Source: Doris montereyensis
Lineage: Eukaryota; Mollusca; Gastropoda; Nudibranchia; Dorididae
Assembly (NCBI GenBank): GCA_037039925.1
Contig: JAXRKP010000391.1
Coordinates: 35,001-99,000 of the forward strand
Reading direction: 5' to 3'
DNA: 64,000 nt
A program made the translations under genes and the position numbers. Position 1 is the first letter of the stretch. Every line of letters starts with the position of its first letter. Positions 33,644-45,244 of this stretch are shown in pieces. The notes below the pieces were generated by a model. It was not told the DNA's origin, searched no databases, and worked only from the letters and a program-made list of their open reading frames with translations.

Positions 33644-35090
33644 AGCAGCAGTTAGTGGAGTCAGCCAGCGACGCCGGTGTCTCTCTGACTGAAAGCATGA
33701 TGTGTGAGATGTCTCGTCAGGCCAGTAAGACGGAAAGCTATGAGGGCGGCTGCCAAGAGAGCGTTCGTCCAGATGAAAGCGTCTACTCTGATCTCCTGAA
33801 GGCCTGCAAGGACGAAGATCCCAACTGGCAGCAATCAACCGGTGATGAATTGTTGGGAGCCATCGGGGCGTGGCTGAGCCAGAATGGTCGGATAGTGCAA
33901 CCCCAAAGAGCGACTCCCAGAACAGCGATTCCACTATAGAAGGGGAAAACGGCACTGGAAGTCAGGTTCTGGCCATTGATCCAACCTCAAGGTCATCGGA
34001 TAATGGCCAGGGCCTGGAAAAAGTGGAAACTAAAGATTGGCTGTCACCGAAGAGGAGTTTGTCACCTAAGAACAGCTTGTCCATGCCAGCTCCATGGGTT
34101 ACGGCATCGTCTGCTTCTAGTCCTCAGTCTGGCAACAGCCAAAGTTTTCTGACAATCCCAAATCCAGACAGTCGTATACGACAGAGAAGTGATCCTACTC
34201 CAACTGTCCATCAACCAGTCCAAAAAAGCCAGTCCCTTCAGCCAGTACCTAATACTGTTACCAAAAGCTATGCCCATTCCGTAGTTGGTCGTACTCAATC
34301 TTTTTCAAGTGCTGCTCACTACAAAAAACCTCAAGCTCATTCTCCTGGAAACCGTCAATCTCAACAGCTTTGCCCGCCATCGTCTTTGTCGCTGAATGTG
34401 CCCTTGACGGCATCGTTGAATTTGCCGTCTCCAACAAAACGTCCTCTTAGCAGGAGCAAAACCATGACACCTACCGAGGGTAACAGATGGAAGGATCGGG
34501 AGCGTGGGTTTCAAGGGAAGGTAATCCAAAGTCACCCGGTTTAATCTCCCCTGCCGCTCAAAGCAATCAAGACCACAATAAATCACCGTCTGCCTCTTTC
34601 ACAATGCCTCATCCTCTGGAGGAGTCCAGTATCTCCTAGGCATTCATTTCCACTGCCTTCAGACCCATCTTTAGCCTTGCAAACCCCCTCCACCGTCCTC
34701 GATCAAGATTTTCCACCGTTATCTCAGACGCACGTATTCCTTGCGTCGGAGTTCTAATCTATCAACCAAATCGTCCAACGGAAGCCAAAGCCATGACATT
34801 ATCGGCAAAGCTTCTCCAACCTCTACTCCGTCATCGTCCAAAATGCACCACTTTCATTGGAACCGATTCGAGTTTCCAACTGCCAAAGGCTGCTCCTGCC
34901 AGGGTAGATGTGCTGTCGTCCGTCAAACGAATTCCGGCAAGGATAAGTTAGCAACACAACTGTGGGTAGAATCAAGCATGGCTTTTGTGCAAGACGAAGC
35001 CGTCGGCCGACGTCGACAACTCCCTCAAGGGAATCAACGAGACTGTGAGGAGGTTGAGAGAAGCCAACTGTCAAAAGGCTCAAGGAGAAT
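33644..35090 (+). pseudogene. last coding exon of host gene, Ser/Pro-rich, repeatedly frameshifted
   Basis: An acceptor (CGTTCTACGACAG) at 33643 joins the G from 29711 in phase, giving EQQLVESASDAGVSLTES and later SVYSDLLKACKDEDPNW. The frame then changes near 33860 (to SDSATPKSDSQNSDST ... SPKRSLSPKNSLSMP), near 34505 (NPKSPGLISPAAQSNQ), near 34635 (SPRHSFPLPSDPS ... LDQDFPPLSQ), near 34745 (RRSSNLSTKSSNGSQ) and near 34850 (LPKAAPARVDVLSSVK); the last part reads SADVDNSLKGINETVRRL around 35000-35050. Each piece looks like the same low-complexity Ser/Pro-rich tail, so single-base indels are the simplest explanation. Whether these are assembly errors or real decay cannot be decided here. The family is unknown. 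Confidence 0.6.
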
Positions 35091-36076
35091 TTTTTGTATT
35101 TATTTTTGGTGTTTGTTTGTCTTTTTTGTATTATCAATCACTCCAATACCAATTTTATTGTTAATTATTTTATACATCGAAAGAAAATAAGACTTAAGAT
35201 CAATTGGTAACTGAAAATGAGACATGCCTATATATTATGTTTGGTTGCAATGGTTAGAATTGATCTAAAATATGAGAGCTTGCAAAAGCTTGGTTAAATG
35301 AAAGGTACAAGCTTGTTTGCTTTAATGATAAGAACATGCCCAGCCTGCTACTCTAGAGGTAGACTTTTCACAAAGCTTTATGACTGAGTCGTGTAAGATA
35401 GTACAAATTACAGGCAGCTTTTGTTGCCAAACTCATCTCGTAAATACAGAAATTAATTTATACATTGCTGTTTTGCCTGTCACAAATGATGAATCAATGG
35501 CATTTCACATCTTAGTTTTTGACACGTTTCTGAGGGAGAATTTTTGTCATATTTTGAAATGGAGGTCACATTCTCTCAAGGCCTAAAAGTTAAATAGGTG
35601 AATAATTCTATTTTCCTCCTCTTCTAATATTTCACACTGAAATATCCTCCATCTATTGTCAATTTTTATACCATGAAATTTCATAGATCGCATTTAAAGT
35701 TATCTTTGTGTCTTCTTTACCTGTGAGTAGCCTGGAAGAGGTCGTCAGTGGCCGGCCTACAGAACGCATTTATCATATGAGAATTGATTTTACTTTCAAA
35801 GGTTGTGCTGATGAGGCAGTTCAAGCATTGTCTCATTTTCTTATGCAGACCCTATCCTGCTGTAGCAAACTCCGTATTCGAAGCTCTTCAGCAAGTCAAT
35901 CTTAACTTGGCAATAGTGTAACATCTGCGGCAGAGTTAAAGGAATATGATCAGCAGAAATTGTTTTTTTTAATTTGTTGCTTCTCTGACAAAATTCAGCA
36001 TTTGGAATTAAAATTGATTGTCATGTCTACTCACACAATCTTTCGCCACCATTTCAACCATCTTTGTTCTTTATCT
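35091..36076 (+). other. likely 3' untranslated or downstream sequence
   Basis: AT-rich single-copy sequence follows the last coding exon. No canonical AATAAA was identified close to the coding end. Short open frames at 35380 and 35708 have no recognisable motif. Confidence 0.35.
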
Positions 36077-36260
36077 AGTGGCGCCGGTGGCCGAGTGGTT
36101 AGGCTTCCGGACTGGAGATCATGAGGTCCCGTGTTTGAGTCCTAGCAAAGCTTCAAGGAACTTTACTTATCCTTTATCTACCACAAGTTTTCTCGTCTTA
36201 TTGCTGTGAAAGACCCTGTCAGTACACGACTGGACAATGTCAATACTCAAGGGGGGGAAA
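36077..36260 (+). mobile_element. tRNA-derived SINE
   Basis: GGTGGCCGAGTGGTTAGGC (A box), then GGAGATCATGAGGTCCCGTG and TTTGAGTCCTAGC (B-box-like), resembles a serine/leucine-type tRNA head. The anticodon stem and acceptor end do not close, so it is not a working tRNA gene. The head matches the minus-strand copy at 7541-7745. The body end near the G-run at 36250 is approximate. Confidence 0.6.
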
Positions 36261-36557
36261 TACATTGTGAAAACTTGTGTTAATAGAGAAATGCAAATCC
36301 GGAAAAGTTGCAAATTTTCCATCAATTATTGAATGATGTAGTAATAGAAGCAGAAAGAGAAAGTTCACTATCTTCATTTCCTTAGCTTTTATTCATTGTA
36401 AAATGTCTGATGAATTTCTGGTGTCAACGTTGATATTTTCGCTGCTTTTATAAGATGTGGGCACGTCATGCAGGAGAATGACAATGACATGAGCATTTTA
36501 ATTGTTTTTTTATTTGATTTATTTATTACTGCTGGACGCTAGTCGTCTCTCTTATAC

Positions 36558-36770
36558 ATGTATTTGACTTTGGACGCAGGCCAAATATGTAATGTGTATA
36601 TATTTGTATATTCATATGATCGGCTTCAGATAGCTGACAAAGTTTATAAACGTAGCCAGTATGGCGAAGCTAAAAAGAAATTGGGCTTTTTGGGGAAGAT
36701 GATGTTTTCATCAGGTGTTGGTTTGGGTTTTGCTCAATATTTTAACCTTTCTGACCTTAAATTAGATTGA
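36558..36770 (+). other. unidentified 70-codon open frame
   Basis: The second half (VYKRSQYGEAKKKLGFLGKM, then MFSSGVGLGFAQYF) looks more protein-like than neighbouring frames, and CGGCTTCAG at about 36630 could be an acceptor. There is no homology I recognise and no matching donor partner. It may be a terminal exon or chance. Confidence 0.2.
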
Positions 36771-36967
36771 TTTCAAACATCTACTTGTTGAGGTCCAGAG
36801 TGCACATTTGCCTGCACAGCCAAACTCCCATGGATGCATTGTCTACTGGCACAGCATGGAACGGCGCAAAGCTGTCGGCTGTTTTTAAACCATGGCCACC
36901 TTTTTTTTATAGTATTATTTTACTTTATATTGTTTAATGTATATTATACATCACCATCATCAACTGT

Positions 36968-37226
36968 TTGGGGGGGTGGACAGGAGGGACTCGGTAGTGC
37001 AGAGGCAAGGTGTCGGCCTATTAACTAAAAGGCTGTGGGTTCAAGCCCCGATAGTTGAAAAATTATCTAAGTTTTTTTCGAATAAACACTCTGTAAACGT
37101 TAAAGATCACTTGGCTGTTTATATGGCAGTCCGGGCCAAATTAAAAATCATACCCAAACCTCCAAGATTACCTTAGTTGTGGATGTGGGTAAAATCAAAT
37201 CAAATCAAATCAAATCAAATCAAATG
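36968..37226 (+). mobile_element. tRNA-derived SINE with AAATC tail
   Basis: The head GACTCGGTAGTGCAGAGGC (A box) and GTGGGTTCAAGCCCC (B box) is tRNA-like. It is followed by GTTAAAGATCACTTGGCTG, GGCAGTCCGGGCC and GTGGATGTGGGTAAAATC, then six or more AAATC repeats. The 3' body is shared with 590-700. Head, body and simple-repeat tail are all present, so this is close to full length. Confidence 0.75.
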
Positions 37227-37439
37227 CTTATTCATCTGGACCTGGCACCTCTGATTGCTTCAGGTACGTCTCTATCCATTGCCACATTGCCACATTGCCA
37301 CATTGCCAGTCTCCCAGTATCTGTCGGCAACATTTGTAAGGCTTCTCTCACGTCATTCTCCTACTGTCTTGGTGGCCCTCCTCAAGTTCTTCTTCCCTTT
37401 ACTACCCCTTATAATACTGTTCCTCCAAGCTACATGCCT

Positions 37440-38931
37440 CTTGGGGTGTCCAGTAAGTACAGTCCAACCTGTCCTTACGACCTCTTGGGGTGTTCAGTAA
37501 GTACAGTCCAACCTGTCCTTACGACCTCTTGGGGTGTCCAGTAAGTACAGTCCAACCTGTCCTTACGACCTCTAGGGGTGTTCAGTAAGTACAGTCCAAC
37601 CTGTCCTTACGACCTCTTGGGGTGTTCAGTAAGTACAGTCCAACCTGTCCTTACGACCTCTTGGGGTGTTCAGTCAGTACAGTCCAACCTGCCCTTACGA
37701 CCTCTTGGGGTGTTCAAAGTACAGTCCAACCTGTCCTTACGACCTCTTGGGGTGTTCAAAGTACAGTCCAACCTGTCCTTACGACCTCTCGGGGTGTTCA
37801 AAGTACAGTCCAACCTGTCCTTACGACCTCTTGAGGTGTTCAGTAAGTATAGTCCAACCTGTCCTTACGACCTCTTGGGGTGTCCAGTAAGTACAGTCCA
37901 ACCTGTCCTTACGACCTCTTGGGGTATTCAAAGTACAGTCCAACCTGTCCTTACGACCTCTTGGGGTGTTCAGTAAGTATAGTCCAACCTGTCCTTACGA
38001 CCTCTTGGGGTGTTCAGTAAGTGTAGTCCAGCCTGTCCTTACGACCTCTTGGGGTGTCCAGTAAGTACAGTCCAACCTGTCCTTACGACCTCTAGGGGTG
38101 TTCAGTAAGTACAGTCCAACCTGTCCTTACGACCTCTAGGGGTGTTCAGTAAGTACAGTCCAACCTGTCCTTACGACCTCTTGGGGTGTTCAGTAAGTAC
38201 AGTCCAACCTGTCCTTACGACCTCTTGGGGTGTTCAAAGTACAGTCCAACCTGTCCTTACGACCTCTTGGGGTGTTCAGTAAGTACAGTCCAACCTGTCC
38301 TTACGACCTCTTGGGGTGTTCAGTAAGTACAGTCCAACCTGTCCTTACGACCTCTAGGGGTGTTCAGTAAGTACAGTCCAACCTGTCCTTACGACCTCTT
38401 GGGGTGTTCAGTAAGTACAGTCCAACCTGTCCTTACGACCTCTTGGGGTGTTCAAAGTACAGTCCAACCTGTCCTTACGACCTCTTGGGGTGTTCAGTAA
38501 GTACAGTCCAACCTGTCCTTACGACCTCTTGGGGTGTTCAAAGTACAGTCCAACCTGTCCTTACGACCTCTTGGGGTGTTCAAAGTACAGTCCAACCTGT
38601 CCTTACGACCTCTTGGGGTGTTCAGTAAGTACAGTCCAACCTGCCTTTACGACCTCTTGGGGTGTTCAGTAAGTACAGTCCAACCTGCCCTTACGACCTC
38701 TTGGGGTGTTCAGTAAGTACAGTCCAACCTGTCCTTACGACCTCTTGGGGTGTTCAAAGTACAGTCCAACCTGTCCTTACGACCTCTAGGGGTGTTCAGT
38801 AAGTACAGTCCAACCTGCCCTTACGACCTCTTAGGGTGTTCAAAGTACAGTCCAACCTGCCCTTACGACCTCTTGGGGTATTCAAAGTACAGTCCAACCT
38901 GTCCTTACGACCTCTTGGGGTGTTCAAAGTA
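37440..38931 (+). repeat. tandem array, 42/44-bp unit, ~35 copies, MITE-end derived
   Basis: The unit contains TACAGTCCAACCTGTCCTTA, CGACCTCTTGGGGTGTTCA and either GTAAG (44 bp) or AAG (42 bp). The TACAGTCCAACCTG part matches the left end of the MITE that follows at 38932. The 44-bp form carries GTAAGT, a consensus 5' splice motif. Variants include CCTCTAGGGG and CCTGCCCTTACG. Confidence 0.95.
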
Positions 38932-39443
38932 CAGTCCAACCTGCCCTTACGGCCACCTGTCTAATACGAATTTGACTGCCCAATCGCCAACATAACCTGT
39001 TCATAACGACCTTTAGTACAGTCATACGTTGTTGGCTGCCCGCACTTCACTGATTGATCAACGCTCGTGCTGTTGGGTCATAACCAAGCATTACTATTAG
39101 CATTAAAATAAAAAGCAGCTAAAAAGTCTTGAGACAATTGAAGCATAGGGGGCCGTTCAATTGTCGACTTCACACCTCATCACCGTGTCTAGCCATCCAG
39201 ATACTTCTATGCAAACATGATGTGACGAATGGATTGCCTTGCCTTTTGGGAATAAAATCACTCCTTTTGTTTGCAATCCCATGACCTTTTACCGTTAACT
39301 GCTGACTAGAGTGGCTTATGAAGCTTTCATATTTTTAATGAGATTAATTCTATCCATATTATGACCTGCCTAGAACGACCACCTGTCCATAATGACCACT
39401 TTAGTCTAGGGTCATTGTTGGTCATTATGGATGTATTGGACTG
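38932..39443. mobile_element. pogo/Tigger-like MITE with TA flanks
   Basis: The left end CAGTCCAACCTGCCCTTACG is preceded by TA at 38930-38931. The right end GGTCATTATGGATGTATTGG ACTG is followed by TA at 39444-39445. The outer CAGTCCAA/TTGGACTG is a perfect inverted repeat and the next 15-20 bp match imperfectly. CGACC/GGTC subterminal motifs recur inside in both orientations. A CAGT start with TA duplication is typical of Tc1/mariner pogo-Tigger elements. There is no transposase, so it is non-autonomous. Confidence 0.65.
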
Positions 39444-39445
39444 TA

Positions 39446-41157
39446 CTTAAGCTTTTGTTTTCTGACAAACTTGTCTAACGGCCTGCTCTATTCGAATGGA
39501 CTGATTCGGTCTATCTTCCGTCTATGAAATTCTTAGTATTCTGCGATTGTATTGCATTTCAAAAGCATTACTGCTGTTATCAAACAAAGTCACCGTACGT
39601 GCAGACAGACTATATCTCCTCGGTTAGCTGCAATCAAGAAAACTAAATTGTACACCAAACTATTGCCCTGTGACATAGATGTTTTCAAATAAACGGGCAA
39701 CCATCTGGTAATATAACGCTTCCTGCACTGCATTTGAAAACAGGCGCAAAAATCCTCCGCTCATTATCAAATGAACTGCCGTATTCGTAGACCTCAGCTC
39801 GATCGACACGTACGGCGCCCTTCCTGGCTGAGAAATCTCTCACGATTATCATTTGAAGGGCCGTGTACGCAATGGCCGCTGATACAGTGTGGGGGAGACT
39901 CGGCTTTCACACTAGGCTGCTGTGAATTTATTAGCTTTGATGGGTAGTTTGTTATGTAACTATTCACTAATCCTTTTCTTCACCTACCACTTAACTACGG
40001 GTGTACTACTCTTGCAACTATTGGTTCTCGGTATCAACATCTCTCCTCAGGCTCCTCAATTTTGTTAAAACTCATATGTAACTGTTAAAACTGTGTAATT
40101 AGACTGTCAAAACCGAATTGAAATATTTCTACTAGTATGTCATGTAATTACACCAATGGAGAGAACTTTTTATTGTTAACACATTGATACCAAAATCATC
40201 TTTTTACGATATTTTTTAAGAAAGTTACAGGGATTTTAAAGTTAGCAAAAAAATGACTGAATGTGAAAATAAGTTTTTAGGGCAACCTGGTGAAGTCAAA
40301 AAAGATGCCAGAAACTTGAAAAGGACTGATGTTATAGAAATTTTAGTATTGAGTTAGCTTTTTTTGTTCTGAATGTCAATGTTTTAAATTTTAGAAATAG
40401 TAAGCACATTGAGGTGACCCAAAAGGCTAAAATGAATGTTTTTTCGAAGAAAATGTCAACAACAAAAAATGCGATTTACAAAAAAAATAATAAAAATATC
40501 ATTTGCGGTCCGTTTTAAAAGATATTGATGTGAAATTAAAGATCATTCTAAGGTCTTCACTGTACGTGTGACATAAACAAATAATAATTTGAAATAAAAA
40601 TCCCGAAGTTGTCAAATTATACAAATTTCAGTTTATTAGAAAAAATCCCCCAAAATTTTATTTCTGTCACAAACAATGTAAATTTTATTTCTGTTACAAT
40701 GTAAATTTTTTGTTCCATGGTATTCATATTGACTCATGTAACAAGTGTAATGTTGGAAAAGACATAAATTACACTTTTTAGTTATAATTAGGTTTTCTGC
40801 ATTATATTCAAACCTTTTGACTCAAGACAGGAAATGTCATTAAACATTTTATTGTCATGGTGCTGGACGGAAAAAGTAAAAACTAAAAAAGAAATCAAAG
40901 CAAGGAGAAATATTTATGGAAGTGGTATAATTAAATTAGATAATTTGTTTTTAAAAGTTCAAAATCATTAATCATTAGAAAAAGTTACTACACATCCTTC
41001 ATACAGAGCTCAAATTTTGCGCACACGAATAAAAAAAGACAACAACATACAAGGCAAAACACGAATTTGACCAGTTGTAACTTGTATCCTGTCTGGGATA
41101 TGACCTTTTGTGTCCCGTCTGGGAGATGACCATCTGTGTCAACCTCTTATCTGACCA
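39446..41157. other. single-copy AT-rich sequence
   Basis: No exon or tandem repeat was seen. The stretch 40180-40990 is especially A/T-rich with many homopolymer runs. This is one of the longest repeat-poor stretches in the window. Confidence 0.4.
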
Positions 41158-41265
41158 ATGGTGGGCAGTTGGCAGGGCTACTGGTAGGTCCAACTTCTTT
41201 CAATTCATTTATCTTTCATCTTGGTGTTTTCTCTTAGATTCTTAGATCACGGACGGCATATATGA
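41158..41265 (+). repeat. dispersed ~130-bp family, copy 6
   Basis: GGTGGGCAGTTGGCAGGGCT, ACTGGTAGGTCCAACTTCTT, TATCTTTCATCTTGGTGTTT and TAGATCACGGACGG occur in family order; the 3' part is shortened. Confidence 0.6.
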
Positions 41266-42125
41266 TAAATATGTGACCAGTGTACATGGACAGTTTCAAT
41301 GACCTGTAGGGGATTGTGAACTACAAACATTCCTTTTTTTTAAAGATAGTAGCTTGCTTAAGTTCCAGGCCTGTCTTCAGGCGACCATTCACAATATTAC
41401 CTAGTAGTAGTAGTAGCAGGGAGGCTTAATAGTTGCAGAATTGTGGTAACATTGGCTTGACATGCCACCATGTAGGCCTTTGAAAGAAACATTTTGATAT
41501 TGACCCAGCTTGTAGGTCATCCCTCCATTTAACATTAACTCATATAATATGCATCTGTATGTATTATTACATAACATGGCCTCAGATTGTTTACATTTCT
41601 CATGTTAGTATGTCATTCAATGGGATATATTTCAGTGATTTTCTCATGAATTGTGTGTGTAATGCTGTATAATTTATTGAGAGAGATGTGTGTGTTATGA
41701 CACACTATACACATGATGTAGTTGTGAGATGTGTGTATGATTTGTTGAGAGAGATGTGTGTGTTATGACACACTATACACATGATGTAGTTGTGAGATGT
41801 GTATGATGATATCTAATTTGCCAAGAGATGTATTATGTGTACTGATACGTACGTAAGCTGTTGAGAGATGTGTATTGCAAAGAAATTTGTGAACCATTTT
41901 GACCAAGAACCATTAATGCTTGAATGCTGAAATGTGCGTTGTTTTGCTGTTTCATTTCAATATCAAGTATTACTTACATAATATATAGAAATCAAATGGT
42001 TAATGATGTGAAAAATGGGCTTCTTTCAGGGTCAGATGATTACTTTGAATTGTACTGCATTTTATAAACAATTGACTTAACTCTTTAGCTTTTAAACCGA
42101 CAATAACAGACGTGTGCAAAATGCT
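41266..42125. other. intergenic or intronic sequence with small duplications
   Basis: TAGTAGTAGTAG near 41406 and a two-copy repeat at 41675-41815 (GAGAGAGATGTGTGTGTTAT, GACACACTATACACATGATG) were seen. No exon is supported. Confidence 0.45.
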
Positions 42126-42139
42126 TGTTGAAAGTTCAT

Positions 42140-43750
42140 AGCCACAGAAACTGACACCTGCAATACAGGCCCACATTGTTCAAGCTGACAGAAACTGACA
42201 CCTGCCAATACAGGCCCACATTGTTCAAGCTGACAGGAAGTGACACCTGCCAATACAGGCCCACATTGTTCAAGCTGACAGAAACTGACACCTGCCAATA
42301 CAGGCCCACATTGTTCAAGCTGACAGAAACCGACACCTGCCAATACAGGCCCACATTGTTCAAGCTGACAGAAACCGACACCTGCCAATACAGGCTCACA
42401 TTGTTCAAGCTGACAGAAACCGACACCTGCCAATACAGGCTCACATTGTTCAAGCTGACAGAAAGTGACACCTCCAATACAGGCTCACATTGTTCAAGCT
42501 GACAGAAAGTGACACCTGCCAATACAGGCTCACATTGTTCAAGCTGACAGAAAGTGACACCTGCCAATACAGGCTCACATTGTTCAAGCTGACAGAAACT
42601 GACACCTGCCAATACAGGCTCACATTGTTCAAGCTGACAGAAACTGACACCTCCAATACAGGCTCACATTGTTCAAGCTGACAGAAACTGACACCTGCCA
42701 ATACAGGCTCACATTGTTCAAGCTGACAGAAACTGACACCTCCAATACAGGCTCACATTGTTCAAGCTGACAGAAACTGACACCTCCAATACAGGCCCAC
42801 ATTGTTCAAGCTGACAGAAAGTGACACCTGCCAATACAGGCTCACATTGTTCAAGCTGACAGAAACTGACACCTCCAATACAGGCTCACATTGTTCAAGC
42901 TGACAGAAACTGACACCTCCAATACAGGCTCACATTGTTCAAGCTGACAGAAACTGACACCTCCAATACAGGCTCACATTGTTCAAGCTGACAGAAACTG
43001 ACACCTCCAATACAGGCCCACATTGTTCAAGCTGACAGAAACTGACACCTCCAATACAGGCTCACATTGTTCAAGCTGACAGAAACTGACACCTCCAATA
43101 CAGGCTCACATTGTTCAAGCTGACAGAAACTGACACCTCCAATACAGGCTCACATTGTTCAAGCTGACAGAAACTGACACCTCCAATACAGCCTCACATT
43201 GTTCAAGCTGACAGAAACTGACACCTCCAATACAGGCTCACATTGTTCAAGCTGACAGAAACTGACACCTTCAATACAGGCTCACATTGTTCAAGCTGAC
43301 AGAAACTGACACCTCCAATACAGGCTCACATTGTTCAAGCTGACAGAAACTGACACCTCCAATACAGGCTCACATTGTTCAAGCTGACAGAAACTGACAC
43401 CTCCAATACAGGCTCACATTGTTCAAGCTGACAGAAAGTGACACCTGCCAATACAGGCTCACATTGTTCAAGCTGACAGAAACTGACACCTGCCAATACA
43501 GGCTCACATTGTTCAAGCTGACAGAAACTGACACCTGCCAATACAGGCTCACATTGTTCAAGCTGACAGAAACTGACACCTCCAATACAGGCTCACATTG
43601 TCCAAGCTGACAGAAAGTGACACCTGCCAATACAGGCTCACATTGTTCAAGCTGACAGAAACTGACACCTGCCAATACAGGCCCACATTGTTCAAGCTGA
43701 CAGAAAGTGACACCTGCCAACACAGGCTCACATCATTCAAGCCGACAAGT
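42140..43750. repeat. tandem array, 45/43-bp unit, ~36 copies
   Basis: The unit contains CACATTGTTCAAGCTGACAG, AAACTGACACCT and GCCAATACAGGCT. A 43-bp form lacks GC (CCTCCAAT). The 45-bp form fills the two ends (42140-42460 and about 43430-43730) while the 43-bp form fills most of the centre. Frames on both strands follow the repeat and are not genes. Confidence 0.95.
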
Positions 43751-43834
43751 GACACACCTCTTGTTTTGTTAGCTCTAATTGGTCACATGACTGATGCTAT
43801 TGTTCTAAATTTGGAATAGAATACAAGGGCAGGG

Positions 43835-44185
43835 CAGCTTTATGTGACCAACTGAAGGTAGTGGCGTGAAGGTGCACATCGATACACATTTTTCAGCTTT
43901 ATGTGACCAACTGAAGGTAGTGGCGTGAAGGTGCACACCGATACACATTTTTCAGCTTTATGTGACCAACTGAAGGTAGTGACATGAAGGTGCACACCGA
44001 TACACATTTTTCAGCTTTATGTGACCAACTGAAGGTAGTGGCGTGAAGGTGCACACCGATACACTTTTTTCAGCTTTATGTGACCAACTGAAGGTAGTGG
44101 CGTGAAGGTGCACACCGATACACTTTTTTCAGCTTTATGTGACCAACTGAAGGTAGTGACATGAAGGTGCACACCGATACACATT
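43835..44185. repeat. tandem array, ~59-bp unit, 6 copies
   Basis: The unit contains CAGCTTTATGTGACCAACTG, AAGGTAGTGGCGTGAAGGTG and CACACCGATACACATTTTT. Two copies carry GTGACATG in place of GTGGCGTG. Confidence 0.93.
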
Positions 44186-45235
44186 TTTTTTGTGAAGATC
44201 AGCTGGCAGGAAGTCAGAAAAACGTAAACAAACCGGGTTGCCACTGCGGAGAGGAAGTTGAACGTACAGATGGGGGGGGGTCTTCAGGGAATGCCATTTT
44301 TGACGAAAATGGTACAAATTTAGTCTATCATGCTAGTGGATAGAGCAGTTCATTCCCGTCATAATGATATCATAAAATAAGCTCAATATCGATTCTTCGA
44401 ATTTATACGAATGTTTTTGAAATGATACAGGCCTATCTTTCAACACAGCTATTATACAATAAAAGCTAGAAATTTTATCTTAAGTAGGACAAGTTGGTAC
44501 ACATTTTGATTGTCACAATAAACACTATCCGAAACAAACTTATTTGAAGATCTATTATGAATAGGGAACATATTCCACGCACCATCGTAAAATGAGTAAA
44601 AAGGTGCTGGTGCGCTTGAAACAGTGTCAATAAGAAGTAATTGAGAGCCCCTCAAGGTTTTATGATGTTTCAAAGAATTATCCTACTCTTTTCTTAGGTT
44701 CATGGGAGAAAAATGTATCCAAATAACAGAAAATAAGAGAAAAATAAGATTTTCTCAAAATGTCCTTTTTGTTCATAATTTCCCATCTTTGTTTTTATTT
44801 CTCAATGTAACTTCATGAAATTTGGTATGGATTAGGAGCGGGGGAAACAAAGAAATGATCAGATGTTTTTTTCGATGTTTATTATAGTTTTGGGAAAATT
44901 GAATTTTTTTGTAGAATATTTTTTTATATTTTTGGTTGTTTTTATATGCTATTTTCAAAAATTCATAAAGTCAAAACTTACTAATCGAACAAAAATCTGA
45001 TCTGATTCAATTTAGATATTGTATCAAACAAGGCGTGTGCCAAGTTTGAAAGAAATTTGTTGAAAAAGGAAAAAGCTTATCGATATTGAACGGTGAAATT
45101 TGGGAGCAAAATCCATGATGGCCACCGTTTCCATGGCAACTGGAAGCGGCAAGAAAAAAAAATGACATATTTCAACTCAGTACACCATGCCCATTACACC
45201 TATATATAAGTTAAATTGATAGGGTTCAAACTTGG
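44186..45235. other. single-copy sequence
   Basis: No exon is recognised. It includes a nine-base G run near 44272, A/T-rich stretches at 44690-44990 and a palindromic X-box-like site at 45127. Confidence 0.4.
45127..45140. promoter_or_regulatory. X-box-like palindrome (RFX-type)
   Basis: GTTTCCATGGCAAC is close to the canonical RFX X-box, which pairs two RGYAAC-type half sites around a CATG-like centre. No promoter or gene start was identified next to it, so a function is not claimed. Confidence 0.3.
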
Positions 45236-45244
45236 CATTAAAAC

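Noticed and set aside
34062..34586. Minus-strand frames under the last host exon
   Set aside because: The plus-strand Ser/Pro-rich reading continues the upstream exon in phase; the minus frames have no splice or domain support.
36077..36150. Functional tRNA gene
   Set aside because: A- and B-box motifs are present but the acceptor, anticodon and T arms do not pair properly; a SINE head is more likely. The same applies to 7680-7745, 36985-37060 and 46020-46080.
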